In this document: positions 19,764 through 29,087 of the stretch, piece after piece
Layout of the letters: every line of letters begins with the position of its first letter
Position numbering within the stretch: position 1 is the first letter of the stretch
DNA from: Proteus vulgaris
Lineage (GTDB): Bacteria; Pseudomonadota; Gammaproteobacteria; Enterobacterales; Enterobacteriaceae
Length of the DNA: 38,006 nucleotides
Assembly (NCBI RefSeq): GCF_016239305.1
Contig: NZ_JAEHOQ010000030.1
Span: 1-38,006 of the forward strand
Reading direction: 5' to 3'
Position numbers and translations under genes: made by a program
Notes under the pieces: generated by a model
What the model saw: only the letters and a program-made list of their open reading frames with translations
The model's database searches: none
Told to the model about the DNA's origin: nothing

Positions 19764-20579
19764 ATGAAAATTTATGATAATCTTTGTAACTTTATAAAAA
19801 GCAATGCAGAAAAAATAACCCAAACTAAAGCAGATCCTACTTTAACAAAAATAAAAAACTGGCTTTCTTCGATCGAAAACTCAAATCAGACTTATACAAC
19901 AGCAGAGAAAAATACAATCTCTATTTTAAAAGATATTGAGCTAAAAAAGATTTTTTCTAATAATATAAAAGATAATACTTCATTAGATAAACAATGTTTT
20001 GAATCAATGTTAAAAATAAATAACATGTGTAAAAACAAAGATATTTTTGTAATAGGACAATACAACACACTACTAAATAAACTTGAAAAAGAACATATAA
20101 AAAAAACAAGTCAAGAAAGTGAAGTAAGTAAAAAAGAAACTCTTTTGGAAATTAAAGAAGAATTATTTAATAAAATAAAAGGGGCCAACGAGAAATTAAA
20201 AGAAGTCATTGATGCTCATTATCAATGCTTTCAGGAAATAACAAAAGAAATTAAAGATATTGATGGTAAAAACATCCCTAAAAAAATAAATGAATATAAA
20301 AAATACAAATCCGAACTTCTTGATAAAATAAATAACCATGAAATTAAAAATGAAAATTTAACGAACCTGACTGAACTCAGGCAATATATAAAAGGACTTC
20401 AAGAATATAATAACAATCTAAATAAATTTATTGAAATGACAAATAATATTACTTACAGATATGAAAAAGAATTAGACATACTTAATGATAGGCATTTTAA
20501 ATTATCTGATGATAAAATTTTAGATATACTAAACCATCATCTAGATAAACTAAAAGAAATGAACTTACAAATTAATTAA
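19764..20579 (+). CDS. Unknown lysine-rich coiled-coil protein
   Basis: I do not recognise this protein. The 271 residues are rich in Lys, Asn, Ile and Glu and look almost wholly helical. Long heptad-like stretches occur at about 105-150, 165-215 and 225-265 (for example LLEIKEELFNKIKGANEKLK). There is no signal peptide, membrane segment or obvious catalytic motif; four cysteines are scattered. GGAG lies about 9 bp before the ATG. The coding DNA is far more AT-rich than its neighbours: one 60-base line (20101-20160) has 15 G/C. With its own terminator and a position between lysC and metH, where E. coli has other genes, it looks acquired. Secreted effector-like, structural or toxin-related roles are all possible; none is shown. 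Confidence 0.75.
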   Translation: MKIYDNLCNFIKSNAEKITQTKADPTLTKIKNWLSSIENSNQTYTTAEKNTISILKDIELKKIFSNNIKDNTSLDKQCFESMLKINNMCKNKDIFVIGQYNTLLNKLEKEHIKKTSQESEVSKKETLLEIKEELFNKIKGANEKLKEVIDAHYQCFQEITKEIKDIDGKNIPKKINEYKKYKSELLDKINNHEIKNENLTNLTELRQYIKGLQEYNNNLNKFIEMTNNITYRYEKELDILNDRHFKLSDDKILDILNHHLDKLKEMNLQIN

Positions 20580-20613
20580 TCCTTAATTTTAAATAAAAAA
20601 TTAAATTTTTCTA

Positions 20614-20637
20614 ATAGGCTTCTTTTTAGAAGCCTAT
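20614..20637. terminator. Terminator between the two unknown genes
   Basis: A perfect 10-bp stem (arms 20614-20623 and 20628-20637) with a TTTT loop and a CTTTTAAT tail on the plus strand, between convergent genes. Confidence 0.88.
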
Positions 20638-20648
20638 CTTTTAATAAA

Positions 20649-21227
20649 TTAATAAACCCGATAACCACCATATTTCTTAGCAAATTGATTAAATTTACCA
20701 AAATCAATTAAAGCGATTTCTAAAGAACGATGAGCTAGATGCGACATCTTCGCAATTTTTTCAACAAAAACTCGGTTATCTTCCAGCAATTTAACAGTAA
20801 GTGTAGCAGCAATTATTTCGCACTCTTTTGGTGTGACTATCCAACCATCATTAGTAGCAAATTTATGGATTGGGATATTGCCGTCTTTCTCACTTTCTTT
20901 TGCTAATAGCGCCTCTTCTTCTTTCATTGCCTGCTTAAATAGTATGATTTCTTCTTCAAGAGGCTCCGGAGTAGTCGGGATCTGCTGATATATGTAATCA
21001 CCCACTTCTTCGATTCGTGCTGGAGTCATTTCGGCTTTCAACCAAATTTTATCAAATGCTTTTTCGTCTAAAATTGCCTCTGTATCTAAACTTCCTGTTA
21101 ATTGCATCAGATTTAAAAAAGCATTAATTAACACTTCATTTAATGGATAGCTTCCTTTCACTAAAGAAGGGAAAGGTATTTCAGTGCCAGCAGGTGGAGT
21201 TTTCTGAAGATACAAAGTATAACTCAT
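20649..21227 (-). CDS. Conserved-looking unknown protein
   Basis: I do not recognise this family. The 192-residue product is soluble, with no signal peptide or membrane segment. It starts MSYTLYLQKTPP, has an acidic middle (LEEEIILFKQAMKEEEALL) and a basic, aromatic C-terminus (FGKFNQFAKKYGGYRVY). I prefer the ATG at 21227 because AAGGA is 7 bp upstream; the ATG at 21233 is almost on top of that ribosome site. Base composition is nearer to the core genes than that of the convergent neighbour. The compact acidic fold and the xYTLYL opening recall small immunity-type proteins, but that is only an impression. It lies 130 bp downstream of metH on the same strand. Confidence 0.75.
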   Translation of the reverse strand: MSYTLYLQKTPPAGTEIPFPSLVKGSYPLNEVLINAFLNLMQLTGSLDTEAILDEKAFDKIWLKAEMTPARIEEVGDYIYQQIPTTPEPLEEEIILFKQAMKEEEALLAKESEKDGNIPIHKFATNDGWIVTPKECEIIAATLTVKLLEDNRVFVEKIAKMSHLAHRSLEIALIDFGKFNQFAKKYGGYRVY

Positions 21228-21299
21228 CGTCATGTCCTTTTTTCTGATACAGGCTTATAGCTTATACACCTTTAATGGGAACTGCGAGAGGAAATAACA

Positions 21300-21319
21300 A
21301 GGGGATATTACTATCCCCT
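21300..21319 (-). terminator. metH terminator
   Basis: An 8-bp stem AGGGGATA/TATCCCCT with a TTAC loop, 41 bp past the metH stop, followed on the minus strand by TTGTTATTTCC. Confidence 0.75.
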
Positions 21320-21360
21320 CTGTATTTATTATATTGTTGAGATCTTAGAATAAAGACAAA

Positions 21361-24300
21361 TTAAGATCCATACCCTAAATTAGGCGCTAGCCAACGCTCA
21401 ACTTCACTGACACTCATCCCTCGCCGTTTTGCGTAATCTTCAACCTGATCTTTTTGAATTTGAGCAACCGCGAAATATTTACTTTCAGGATGACTAAAAT
21501 ACCAACCGGATACTGAAGCACCAGGCCACATCGCATAAGTATCTGTTAGCTTCATCCCAATGCGATTTTCAACATCAAGCAGTTGCCAAATTTTAGCTTT
21601 TTCTGTGTGTTCAGGACAGGCAGGATATCCTGGTGCAGGTCGTGTTCCTTGATATTTCTCTCTAATAAGCTCGTCATTAGAAAGGTTTTCATCAGCGCTA
21701 TAGCCCCAAATTTTAGTTCTGACTTGCTGGTGAAGATATTCAGCAAAAGCTTCAGCAAGACGGTCTGATAATGCTTTCACCATAATTTTATTGTAATCAT
21801 CATGGGCATTATCATAAGCATTGGCGAGCGTGTCTTCTTCTAGCCCTCCTGTTACAGCAAAAGCACCGAAATAGTCAGGAACACCACTTTCTACGGGAGC
21901 AATAAAGTCCGCTAAACAGTAGTTAGGAAACTCTTTTTTCTCTGTTTGCTGACGCAAATGGCAACTGTGCAATAATTCATACTGTCGGCTTTCATTTTGA
22001 TAGATCACGATATCATCACCAAGACGATTAGCAGGGAAGATCCCCATAATACCTTTAGGTATGAGCAAGTTTTCATGACTTAATTTATCCAGCATCGCAT
22101 TCGCATCAGCAAATACCCGTTTTGCCTCTTCCCCTACCACGTCATCTTCTAAAATACGCGGATATTTTCCTGCTAAAGACCACGTCATAAAGAAAGGTGT
22201 CCAGTCGATATATTCACGCAACACATCAATGCTTGCCGTAATTTCTTGCACCCCAAGTTGGTTCGGTTTAGGTGGCGTATAATTTTGCCAATCAATTTTG
22301 AGTGCATTGGATCGCGCAATGTCTAAAGAGACTGGCGGTGTACGTGGTTTTTTTCTAGCATATTGCTGGCGTACCACTTCATATTCGCGCCGGGTTTTAG
22401 CAACAAAGTCTGCTTTTTGTGTATTAGATAACAGAGCTGCGACAACCCCTACTGTACGTGATGCATTCTGTACATAAACGGTAGGATGACTGTAATTTGG
22501 CTCTATTTTTACGGCGGTATGCGCTTTAGAGGTTGTTGCTCCACCAATCATTAATGGCAACGAAAAACCTCGCCTTTCCATCTCTTTAGCCACATTCACC
22601 ATTTCATCAAGTGACGGGGTAATGAGACCTGAAAGGCCAATAATATCGACTTTTTCGTCAATCGCAGTTTGCAAGATTTTATCACAAGGTACCATCACGC
22701 CCAGATCAATAATCTCATAGTTATTACACTGCAAAACAACACCCACAATATTTTTACCGATATCGTGGACATCCCCTTTTACGGTAGCTAGTAAAATTTT
22801 ACCAGCGGATGTGCCTGCTTGTTTTGTCGCTTGAATATAAGGTTCAAGATAAGCAACGGCTTGTTTCATCACCCTTGCTGATTTCACAACTTGAGGTAAA
22901 AACATCTTTCCTTCGCCAAACAAATCACCCACTGTATTCATACCATTCATCAGTGGTCCTTCAATAACTTCAATTGGGCTTGATGCTTGTTGACGACAAG
23001 CTTCCGTATCTTCAACAATAAATTCGGTGATCCCTTTTACTAAGGCGTACTCTAGACGTTTTTCTACATCCCATTGTCGCCACTCAGCAAGTTGATGGTT
23101 TTGTTCATCACTTTTCGTTCCACGATAACGCTCTGCCAACGCGAGTAAATTATCTGTACTTTCTTCATGACGATTTAAAATAACGTCTTCTACGGCATTA
23201 CGTAGCTCATCAGGCAATGAATCGTAAATGGCAAGTTGCCCTGCATTCACAATCCCCATATCCATACCATTTTTTACGGCGTAATAAAGAAAAACAGAGT
23301 GAATAGCTTCACGAACAGGATCGTTACCCCGAAATGAGAATGAAACGTTAGATACCCCACCAGAAATTAAAGCATAAGGCAGTTGAGATTTAATATCTGC
23401 ACAGACTTCAATAAAATCAACAGCATAATTATTATGCTCTGCAATTCCTGTTGCGACAGCAAATATATTAGGATCAAAAATAATATCTTCCGGTGGAAAA
23501 CCTGCTTGCTCTGTTAATAATTGATAAGCTCGGCGACAGATTTCAATTTTACGTTCTCGAGTGTCCGCTTGCCCCACTTCATCAAACGCCATAACAACAA
23601 CAGCAGCACCGTATTTACGCACTAATTTAGCATGTTCAAGAAAAGGAGTTTCTCCTTCTTTCATAGAAATCGAGTTAACAATTCCCTTGCCTTGAATGCA
23701 TTTTAAGCCCTCTTCAATCACTTCCCATTTTGAAGAGTCAATCATCACCGGAACTTTGGCAATATCAGGCTCACCAGCAATAAGATTGAGAAAACGTGTC
23801 ATGGCTTCAACCGCATCTAACATGCCTTCATCCATGTTGATATCGATAATTTGAGCACCGTTTTCAACTTGCTGACGTGCAACGTCCAATGCTTCTTGGT
23901 AATTGCCTTCTTTTATCAAGCGCTTAAATTTGGCTGAGCCTGTGACATTGGTTCGTTCTCCTACATTCACAAACAGTGAGTTCTCATCAATCACTAATGG
24001 CTCAAGACCTGAAAGACGACATGCTTTTTTCAAGGAAGGTAATACTCTTGGGGCAATACCTTTTACTGCTTGTGAAATTGCAAGAATATGTGCAGGTGTT
24101 GTTCCACAACATCCCCCCACAATATTGAGAAAACCAGCTTGCGCCCACTCTTTAATTTGCTCAGCCATTTCTTGAGCATCTAAGTCATAGCCTCCAAACG
24201 CATTAGGTAAACCAGCATTAGGATGAGCACTGACATAAGTTTCAGAAATTTGTGAAAGTGTTTGAATATATTGGCGTAATTCTTTAGGGCCTAACGCGCA

Positions 24301-25038
24301 GTTTAAACCAAATGAGAGCGCATCGGCATGACGTAAGGAGTGGTAAAACGCTTCTGTTGTTTGACCCGTTAAGGTTCTTCCTGAAGCATCTGTAATAGTG
24401 CCAGAGATCATCACAGGTAATTCAATATTGAGTGATTCAAACTCACATTTAATCGCAAAAATAGCCGCTTTCGCGTTTAGTGTGTCGAAAATAGTTTCGA
24501 CCATAATTAAATCAACACCGCCTTTAATTAACCCACGTGTTGCTTCTCGATACGCCACCACCAGCTTATCAAATGAAACATTACGAAAAGCCGGATCATT
24601 AACATCCGGAGATATTGATGCCGTTCTGTTTGTTGGCCCCAAAACACCCGCTACATAGCGAGGTTTATCAGGTGTTAACGTACTCCATTTATCTGCACTG
24701 ACTTTAGCTAGTTTTGCGGCTTCTTCGTTCAGCTCAAAACAGAGCGACTCCATGTGATAATCAGCCATCGCGATGGACGTCGAGTTAAAGGTATTGGTTT
24801 CAACAATATCAGCACCTGCTTGAAAATAAGCATCATGTATGTCTGCAATGATTTGAGGTTGTGTTAAAACTAAAAGGTCATTATTCCCTTTAACATCACA
24901 GTTCCAATCAGCAAAACGCTCACCTCGATAATCGGCTTCTGTAAGTTGATACTGCTGGATCATCGTACCCATTGCACCATCAAGTACTAAGATACGTTTT
25001 CCTAATGCTTCCACCAGTTGTTGTTTTATGTTTGCCAC
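21361..25038 (-). CDS. metH: Cobalamin-dependent methionine synthase MetH
   Basis: Transfers a methyl group from 5-methyltetrahydrofolate to homocysteine through cobalamin. The 1225-residue product (E. coli 1227) has all four modules in order: homocysteine domain (about 1-330, zinc site GGCCGTTP and the upstream GLNCALG), folate/pterin domain (about 355-620, [13 protein letters not shown]), cobalamin domain (about 650-890, [14 protein letters not shown] with the cobalt-ligand His) and SAM reactivation domain (about 900-1225, [15 protein letters not shown]). It is divergent from iclR, as in E. coli. A candidate MetR site lies 108 bp upstream. The transcript ends at the hairpin at 21300. Confidence 0.98.
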   Translation of the reverse strand: MANIKQQLVEALGKRILVLDGAMGTMIQQYQLTEADYRGERFADWNCDVKGNNDLLVLTQPQIIADIHDAYFQAGADIVETNTFNSTSIAMADYHMESLCFELNEEAAKLAKVSADKWSTLTPDKPRYVAGVLGPTNRTASISPDVNDPAFRNVSFDKLVVAYREATRGLIKGGVDLIMVETIFDTLNAKAAIFAIKCEFESLNIELPVMISGTITDASGRTLTGQTTEAFYHSLRHADALSFGLNCALGPKELRQYIQTLSQISETYVSAHPNAGLPNAFGGYDLDAQEMAEQIKEWAQAGFLNIVGGCCGTTPAHILAISQAVKGIAPRVLPSLKKACRLSGLEPLVIDENSLFVNVGERTNVTGSAKFKRLIKEGNYQEALDVARQQVENGAQIIDINMDEGMLDAVEAMTRFLNLIAGEPDIAKVPVMIDSSKWEVIEEGLKCIQGKGIVNSISMKEGETPFLEHAKLVRKYGAAVVVMAFDEVGQADTRERKIEICRRAYQLLTEQAGFPPEDIIFDPNIFAVATGIAEHNNYAVDFIEVCADIKSQLPYALISGGVSNVSFSFRGNDPVREAIHSVFLYYAVKNGMDMGIVNAGQLAIYDSLPDELRNAVEDVILNRHEESTDNLLALAERYRGTKSDEQNHQLAEWRQWDVEKRLEYALVKGITEFIVEDTEACRQQASSPIEVIEGPLMNGMNTVGDLFGEGKMFLPQVVKSARVMKQAVAYLEPYIQATKQAGTSAGKILLATVKGDVHDIGKNIVGVVLQCNNYEIIDLGVMVPCDKILQTAIDEKVDIIGLSGLITPSLDEMVNVAKEMERRGFSLPLMIGGATTSKAHTAVKIEPNYSHPTVYVQNASRTVGVVAALLSNTQKADFVAKTRREYEVVRQQYARKKPRTPPVSLDIARSNALKIDWQNYTPPKPNQLGVQEITASIDVLREYIDWTPFFMTWSLAGKYPRILEDDVVGEEAKRVFADANAMLDKLSHENLLIPKGIMGIFPANRLGDDIVIYQNESRQYELLHSCHLRQQTEKKEFPNYCLADFIAPVESGVPDYFGAFAVTGGLEEDTLANAYDNAHDDYNKIMVKALSDRLAEAFAEYLHQQVRTKIWGYSADENLSNDELIREKYQGTRPAPGYPACPEHTEKAKIWQLLDVENRIGMKLTDTYAMWPGASVSGWYFSHPESKYFAVAQIQKDQVEDYAKRRGMSVSEVERWLAPNLGYGS

Positions 25039-25145
25039 GTTGTTTCCTCTTAATCGAGAATGCTTTTGTGTTTGTTTTTCTTTATTGTTATTTCGTTGTT
25101 TTTTTATCCTACCATATCTTTTTGCAAAGATTTCTAAGACGAAGA

Positions 25146-25158
25146 TGAGAGATTTTCA
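25146..25158. promoter_or_regulatory. Candidate MetR site upstream of metH
   Basis: TGAG-AGATT-TTCA matches the MetR consensus TGAA-N5-TTCA at 7 of 8 half-site bases with A at the centre. It lies 108 bp from the metH start in the region shared with iclR. Confidence 0.4.
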
Positions 25159-25293
25159 CTCAGTGAGAAACAATTTTAATAAATATTTCTTATCACACAT
25201 TTTGTTTTGAAAAATGCAGTGATCGGAGGAGTTTTATTACACGAGATAGTTCATAATAGATATTAATATGGATAGCATTTCTGGAGTGTATGC

Positions 25294-26130
25294 ATGACAG
25301 TTTCCCCTACAAATAAAAAAGTGCGTAAGACGAAAACAACTGCCACTCAAAGCACCGCACAAGGAGGCCCTGTTCAGTCGTTAAGTCGTGGACTGACATT
25401 ATTGGAATATATTTCCGAATCTCCGGGTGGTATCGCCCTAACAGATCTTGCTTTTCAAGCCGGATTACCTAATTCCACAACACACCGCCTACTCACTACA
25501 CTTCAGCAACATGGTTTTGTCCGTCAAGTTGGAGATTTAGGATTATGGGTTGTTGGTACGCACGCCTTTATTGTTGGCAGTAGCTTTCTGCAAACTCGTA
25601 ATCTTTTAGTCATGGTACACCCTATCTTGCGTCAATTGATGGAAGATTCCGGTGAAACCGTCAATCTGGCTATTCTTGACCAAATTGAATTTGATGCCGT
25701 GATTGTCGATCAAGTGCAATGTAATGCACTAATGAGAATGTCGGCTCCTATTGGTGGTAAATTACCGATGCATGCATCCGGTGCCGGTAAAGCGTTTCTT
25801 TCGACGTTACCAGAAAATAAATTGCTACCTTTACTCCAGAAGAAAGGCTTAATGGCCTATACACCTCACACCAGAACACTCCCTTCATCTTTAAAAGAAA
25901 ATTTAGAGCAAGCCCGTAAACAAGGCTTTTCTTTTGATGACGAAGAGCATGCTTTAGGTTTACGCTGCATTGGTGCTTGTATTTATGATGAACACCACCA
26001 GCCTTTTGCTGCAATTTCACTTTCAGGCCCCGTTTCTAGAATGACTGATTCACGTATCACTGAATTAGGCGCAATGGTTATCAAGGCCGCAAAACAAATT
26101 AGCCGTGAATACGGTGGCATAAAAAGCTGA
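25294..26130 (+). CDS. iclR: Glyoxylate bypass repressor IclR
   Basis: Transcriptional repressor of aceBAK. The 278-residue product (E. coli about 274-287 by start) has a low-complexity basic N-tail (1-28), a winged helix (about 30-90: QSLSRGLTLLEYI, GLPNSTTHRLLTTL) and the IclR effector domain (about 105-278) with the GGKLPMHASGAGKAFLS and LGLRCIGACIYD segments. A GGAG ribosome site lies 8 bp upstream. It is divergent from metH as in E. coli. In E. coli the next gene is aceK; here edd-eda intervene. Its likely target operator lies at 33911-33938, upstream of aceB. Confidence 0.95.
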   Translation: MTVSPTNKKVRKTKTTATQSTAQGGPVQSLSRGLTLLEYISESPGGIALTDLAFQAGLPNSTTHRLLTTLQQHGFVRQVGDLGLWVVGTHAFIVGSSFLQTRNLLVMVHPILRQLMEDSGETVNLAILDQIEFDAVIVDQVQCNALMRMSAPIGGKLPMHASGAGKAFLSTLPENKLLPLLQKKGLMAYTPHTRTLPSSLKENLEQARKQGFSFDDEEHALGLRCIGACIYDEHHQPFAAISLSGPVSRMTDSRITELGAMVIKAAKQISREYGGIKS

Positions 26131-26143
26131 TCCTATCTTTTAC

Positions 26144-26170
26144 CTTCCTCATTACCAAACGATGAGGAAG
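26144..26170 (+). terminator. Hairpin after iclR
   Basis: A 9-bp perfect stem (arms 26144-26152 and 26162-26170) 13 bp past the iclR stop. No T-run follows, so it may be a processing or stability hairpin rather than a strong terminator. Confidence 0.5.
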
Positions 26171-26267
26171 AAACTCCTTAATTAAACCGATTCAGCTTTT
26201 TAAAAAGACAGTGTTTCGGCTTTATATTCGTTAAATATTAAAAAACTGTTATTTATCACCTAAAAAA

Positions 26268-26283
26268 ATTGATGTTGATCACA
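26268..26283. promoter_or_regulatory. Possible CRP site upstream of edd
   Basis: ATTGA-N6-TCACA matches the CRP consensus TGTGA-N6-TCACA with a perfect right half and 3 of 5 in the left half. It lies about 55 bp upstream of the GntR-type operators. Confidence 0.4.
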
Positions 26284-26322
26284 GATGTTGTTTAAGACGC
26301 ACTAAGAGTATTGCAACTCACC

Positions 26323-26353
26323 TTGTTACCCGCAACAATGTTACCGGTAACAA
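26323..26353. promoter_or_regulatory. Two abutting GntR-type operators before edd
   Basis: TTGTTACCCGCAACAA (26323-26338) and ATGTTACCGGTAACAA (26338-26353) share one base. The second matches the E. coli GntR operator consensus almost exactly; the first is a weaker version. They end 82 bp before the edd ATG, so edd-eda is probably induced by gluconate. The centres are 15 bp apart. Confidence 0.85.
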
Positions 26354-26435
26354 ATACTATAGCTAAATTCTTGTACTCTCTTTTCATAGCCAATAGTAAC
26401 GCTCATCACCCAGTGTGAATAAAGGAAGCATCATT

Positions 26436-28292
26436 ATGAACCCTAAAAACCATGACCCAATTCAGGACGACTTTGTTCCGCTTAACAAGACTGTAAAACA
26501 AGTAACAGAGCGCATTATCGTTCGCTCACAATTGACTCGTCGTGCTTATCTGAAAAAAATTGAAGCTGCGAAAAGCCAAACAGTACATCGTGCTCAGCTG
26601 GCTTGCGGTAATTTAGCTCATGGTTTCGCAGCTTGTCAGGCTGATGATAAAAATCGTCTGAAAAATATGGTTCATAATGATATTGCCATTATTACAGCTT
26701 ATAACGATATGTTGTCAGCTCATCAGCCATATGAAAATTATCCTCAAAAAATTAAAAAGGCATTGCATGCTGTTGGTGCCGTAGGGCAAGTTGCGGGCGG
26801 TGTTCCTGCTATGTGTGATGGTGTAACTCAAGGCCAAGATGGTATGGAACTCTCACTCCTGAGTCGTGATGTGATTGCGATGTCAGCGGCTGTCGGTTTA
26901 TCCCATAATATGTTTGATGGAGCACTCTATTTAGGGATCTGCGATAAAATTGTTCCTGGACTGGCGATGGCCGCGCTCTCTTTTGGCCATCTTCCTGCTA
27001 TTTTTATTCCTGCTGGCCCAATGACGAGTGGTTTGCCAAATAAAGAAAAAGTTCGTATTCGCCAACTTTATGCCGAAGGTAAAGTGGATCGCCATGCTTT
27101 GTTAGAAGCTGAAGCAGCGTCTTATCATAGCATTGGCACTTGTACTTTTTACGGCACAGCGAATTCTAATCAAATGGTCATGGAAATGATGGGATTACAT
27201 TTACCTGGTGCTTCTTTTGTCCATCCAGATACCCCATTACGTGATGCATTGACTGATGCTGCGGCTAGCCAAATAGTACGTCTTACTGAAAACTCGGGTA
27301 ACTACCTCCCTATCGGTCAATTAGTTGACGAGAAGGTGATTGTTAACGGCATTATTGCTCTATTAACAACAGGGGGATCAACTAACCTGACAATGCACTT
27401 AGTTGCAATGGCACGCGCAGCTGGCATTATCATTAATTGGGATGATTTTTCTGAACTTTCACAAGTTGTGCCACTGATTGCTCGCATTTATCCTAATGGT
27501 CCTGCCGATATCAACCAGTTTCAAGCCGCAGGTGGTATTGCACTGATTATTCGTGAACTTCTGAAAAAAGGCTTAATTCATCGTGATGTCAATACTGTTG
27601 CAGGATTTGGTATTGAGCGTTATACCTTAGAACCTTGGCTAAATGAGGGTAAGCTCGATTGGCGCGAAGGTACGACAAGCTCTTTAGATAGAGATGTCAT
27701 TGCTGATATCAATACACCATTCTCCTCACATGGTGGTACACAAGTAATGCAAGGTAATTTAGGTAGGGCTGTAATGAAAACTTCTGCCGTACCTGATGAA
27801 AATAAAATTATCGAAGCCCCAGCTATTGTGTTTAATAGCCAACATGATATTGCTGCTAAATTTGAAGCTGGTGAGCTAAATAAAGATTGTGTAGTGGTTG
27901 TACGTTATCAAGGGCCACAAGCCAACGGTATGCCAGAATTACATAAATTAATGCCACCATTGGGGGTGTTAATGGATAAAGGCTACAAAGTAGCATTAGT
28001 TACCGATGGCCGACTTTCAGGTGCATCAGGTAAAGTACCTGCCGCAATTCATGTCACTCCTGAAGCCATTAATGGGGGGTTATTATCCAAAGTACGTGAT
28101 GGTGATATTATTCGTGTTAATGGTAAAACAGGAGAGTTAACACTCCTTGTTGATGAACAAACCCTCAATGCTCGCCAAGATAAGATACCTGATTTAAGTG
28201 CGAATAATATAGGTTGTGGCCGTGAACTGTTTGTGAATTTGCGTCGTCATTTATCCGGAGCTGAACAAGGTGCTTGTTGTATTGATTTTTAA
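26436..28292 (+). CDS. edd: 6-phosphogluconate dehydratase Edd
   Basis: First Entner-Doudoroff enzyme: dehydrates 6-phosphogluconate to KDPG using a [4Fe-4S] cluster. The 618-residue product (E. coli 603) belongs to the IlvD/Edd family. Cluster-type cysteines are in [20 protein letters not shown] and [14 protein letters not shown], and the [12 protein letters not shown] signature is near the C-terminus. I start at ATG 26436 (MNPKNHDP) with AAAGGAAG 7 bp upstream, not at the in-frame GTG 21 bp earlier, which precedes that ribosome site. eda follows by 76 bp. The paired GntR-type operators upstream imply gluconate control. zwf, next to edd in E. coli, is not here. Confidence 0.97.
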   Translation: MNPKNHDPIQDDFVPLNKTVKQVTERIIVRSQLTRRAYLKKIEAAKSQTVHRAQLACGNLAHGFAACQADDKNRLKNMVHNDIAIITAYNDMLSAHQPYENYPQKIKKALHAVGAVGQVAGGVPAMCDGVTQGQDGMELSLLSRDVIAMSAAVGLSHNMFDGALYLGICDKIVPGLAMAALSFGHLPAIFIPAGPMTSGLPNKEKVRIRQLYAEGKVDRHALLEAEAASYHSIGTCTFYGTANSNQMVMEMMGLHLPGASFVHPDTPLRDALTDAAASQIVRLTENSGNYLPIGQLVDEKVIVNGIIALLTTGGSTNLTMHLVAMARAAGIIINWDDFSELSQVVPLIARIYPNGPADINQFQAAGGIALIIRELLKKGLIHRDVNTVAGFGIERYTLEPWLNEGKLDWREGTTSSLDRDVIADINTPFSSHGGTQVMQGNLGRAVMKTSAVPDENKIIEAPAIVFNSQHDIAAKFEAGELNKDCVVVVRYQGPQANGMPELHKLMPPLGVLMDKGYKVALVTDGRLSGASGKVPAAIHVTPEAINGGLLSKVRDGDIIRVNGKTGELTLLVDEQTLNARQDKIPDLSANNIGCGRELFVNLRRHLSGAEQGACCIDF

Positions 28293-28368
28293 TGTAGGCA
28301 AGTTTTGAATGCCTAACGAGGAGCAGATTTAATTCATTTGCTCACCATTTTCTAATTAGGAAATACTA

Positions 28369-29013
28369 ATGATGAATCATTGGAATACAAGTGCAGAGTC
28401 TGTACTAAAATCAGGGCCAGTTGTTCCTGTTATTGTTATTAATCATATTGATGAAGCTGTACCTGTTGCAAAAGCATTAGTTGAAGGTGGCGTAAAAGTT
28501 TTAGAAGTCACATTACGTACAGATTGCGCTATTGAAGCTATTCGCCGTATTGCGAAAGAAGTACCTGAAGCCATTGTGGGCGCAGGTACAGTAATTAATC
28601 CTCAACAATTAGCACAGGTTACTGAAGCGGGTGCTCAATTTGCTATTAGCCCAGGATTAACAGAAGCACTACTCAAAGCTGCGGTGGCTGGAACCATTCC
28701 TTTAATTCCTGGTATTTCAACAGTTTCTGAGTTAATGCTCGGTATGAGTTATGGCTTAAATGAATTTAAATTTTTCCCTGCTGAAGCCAACGGGGGTGTT
28801 AAAGCATTAAAAGCAATTGCAGGACCGTTCTCAAAAGTTCACTTCTGTCCAACTGGAGGTATTTCACCAGATAATTACCGTAATTATCTTGCGCTACAAA
28901 GCGTACTTTGTATTGGTGGCTCTTGGTTAGTCCCTAATGATGCGGTTAAAGCAGGTGATTTCCAGCGTATTACTGAATTAGCTAAAGAAGCTGTTGCTGG
29001 CGCTCAGTGCTAA
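28369..29013 (+). CDS. eda: KDPG/KHG aldolase Eda
   Basis: Splits 2-keto-3-deoxy-6-phosphogluconate into pyruvate and glyceraldehyde-3-phosphate, completing the Entner-Doudoroff route. The 214-residue product (E. coli 213) is a class I aldolase barrel. The Schiff-base lysine is Lys134 in EFKFFPAE; Glu46 and Arg50 lie in LEVTLRT, and GAGTV and CPTGGIS bind phosphate. TAGGAAA lies about 8 bp before the start; the first two Met codons are adjacent and either could be used. It is in an operon with edd and convergent with aceK, with a terminator between. Confidence 0.97.
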   Translation: MMNHWNTSAESVLKSGPVVPVIVINHIDEAVPVAKALVEGGVKVLEVTLRTDCAIEAIRRIAKEVPEAIVGAGTVINPQQLAQVTEAGAQFAISPGLTEALLKAAVAGTIPLIPGISTVSELMLGMSYGLNEFKFFPAEANGGVKALKAIAGPFSKVHFCPTGGISPDNYRNYLALQSVLCIGGSWLVPNDAVKAGDFQRITELAKEAVAGAQC

Positions 29014-29044
29014 TTTTTGCAATAAAAAATATATTTAACCCAAT

Positions 29045-29075
29045 AAAGATAGGTATCCCCTTTATGCCTATCTTT
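29045..29075. terminator. eda/aceK terminator
   Basis: A 9-bp perfect stem (arms 29045-29053 and 29067-29075), extendable by two pairs, followed on the plus strand by GTTTTAACCTTTTT. It lies 31 bp past the eda stop and just past the aceK stop. Confidence 0.85.
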
Positions 29076-29087
29076 GTTTTAACCTTT

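Noticed and set aside
25155-25169. TCACT-C-AGTGA inverted repeat upstream of metH as a known operator
   Set aside because: The 5-bp arms match no regulator consensus that I know and are short enough to occur by chance.
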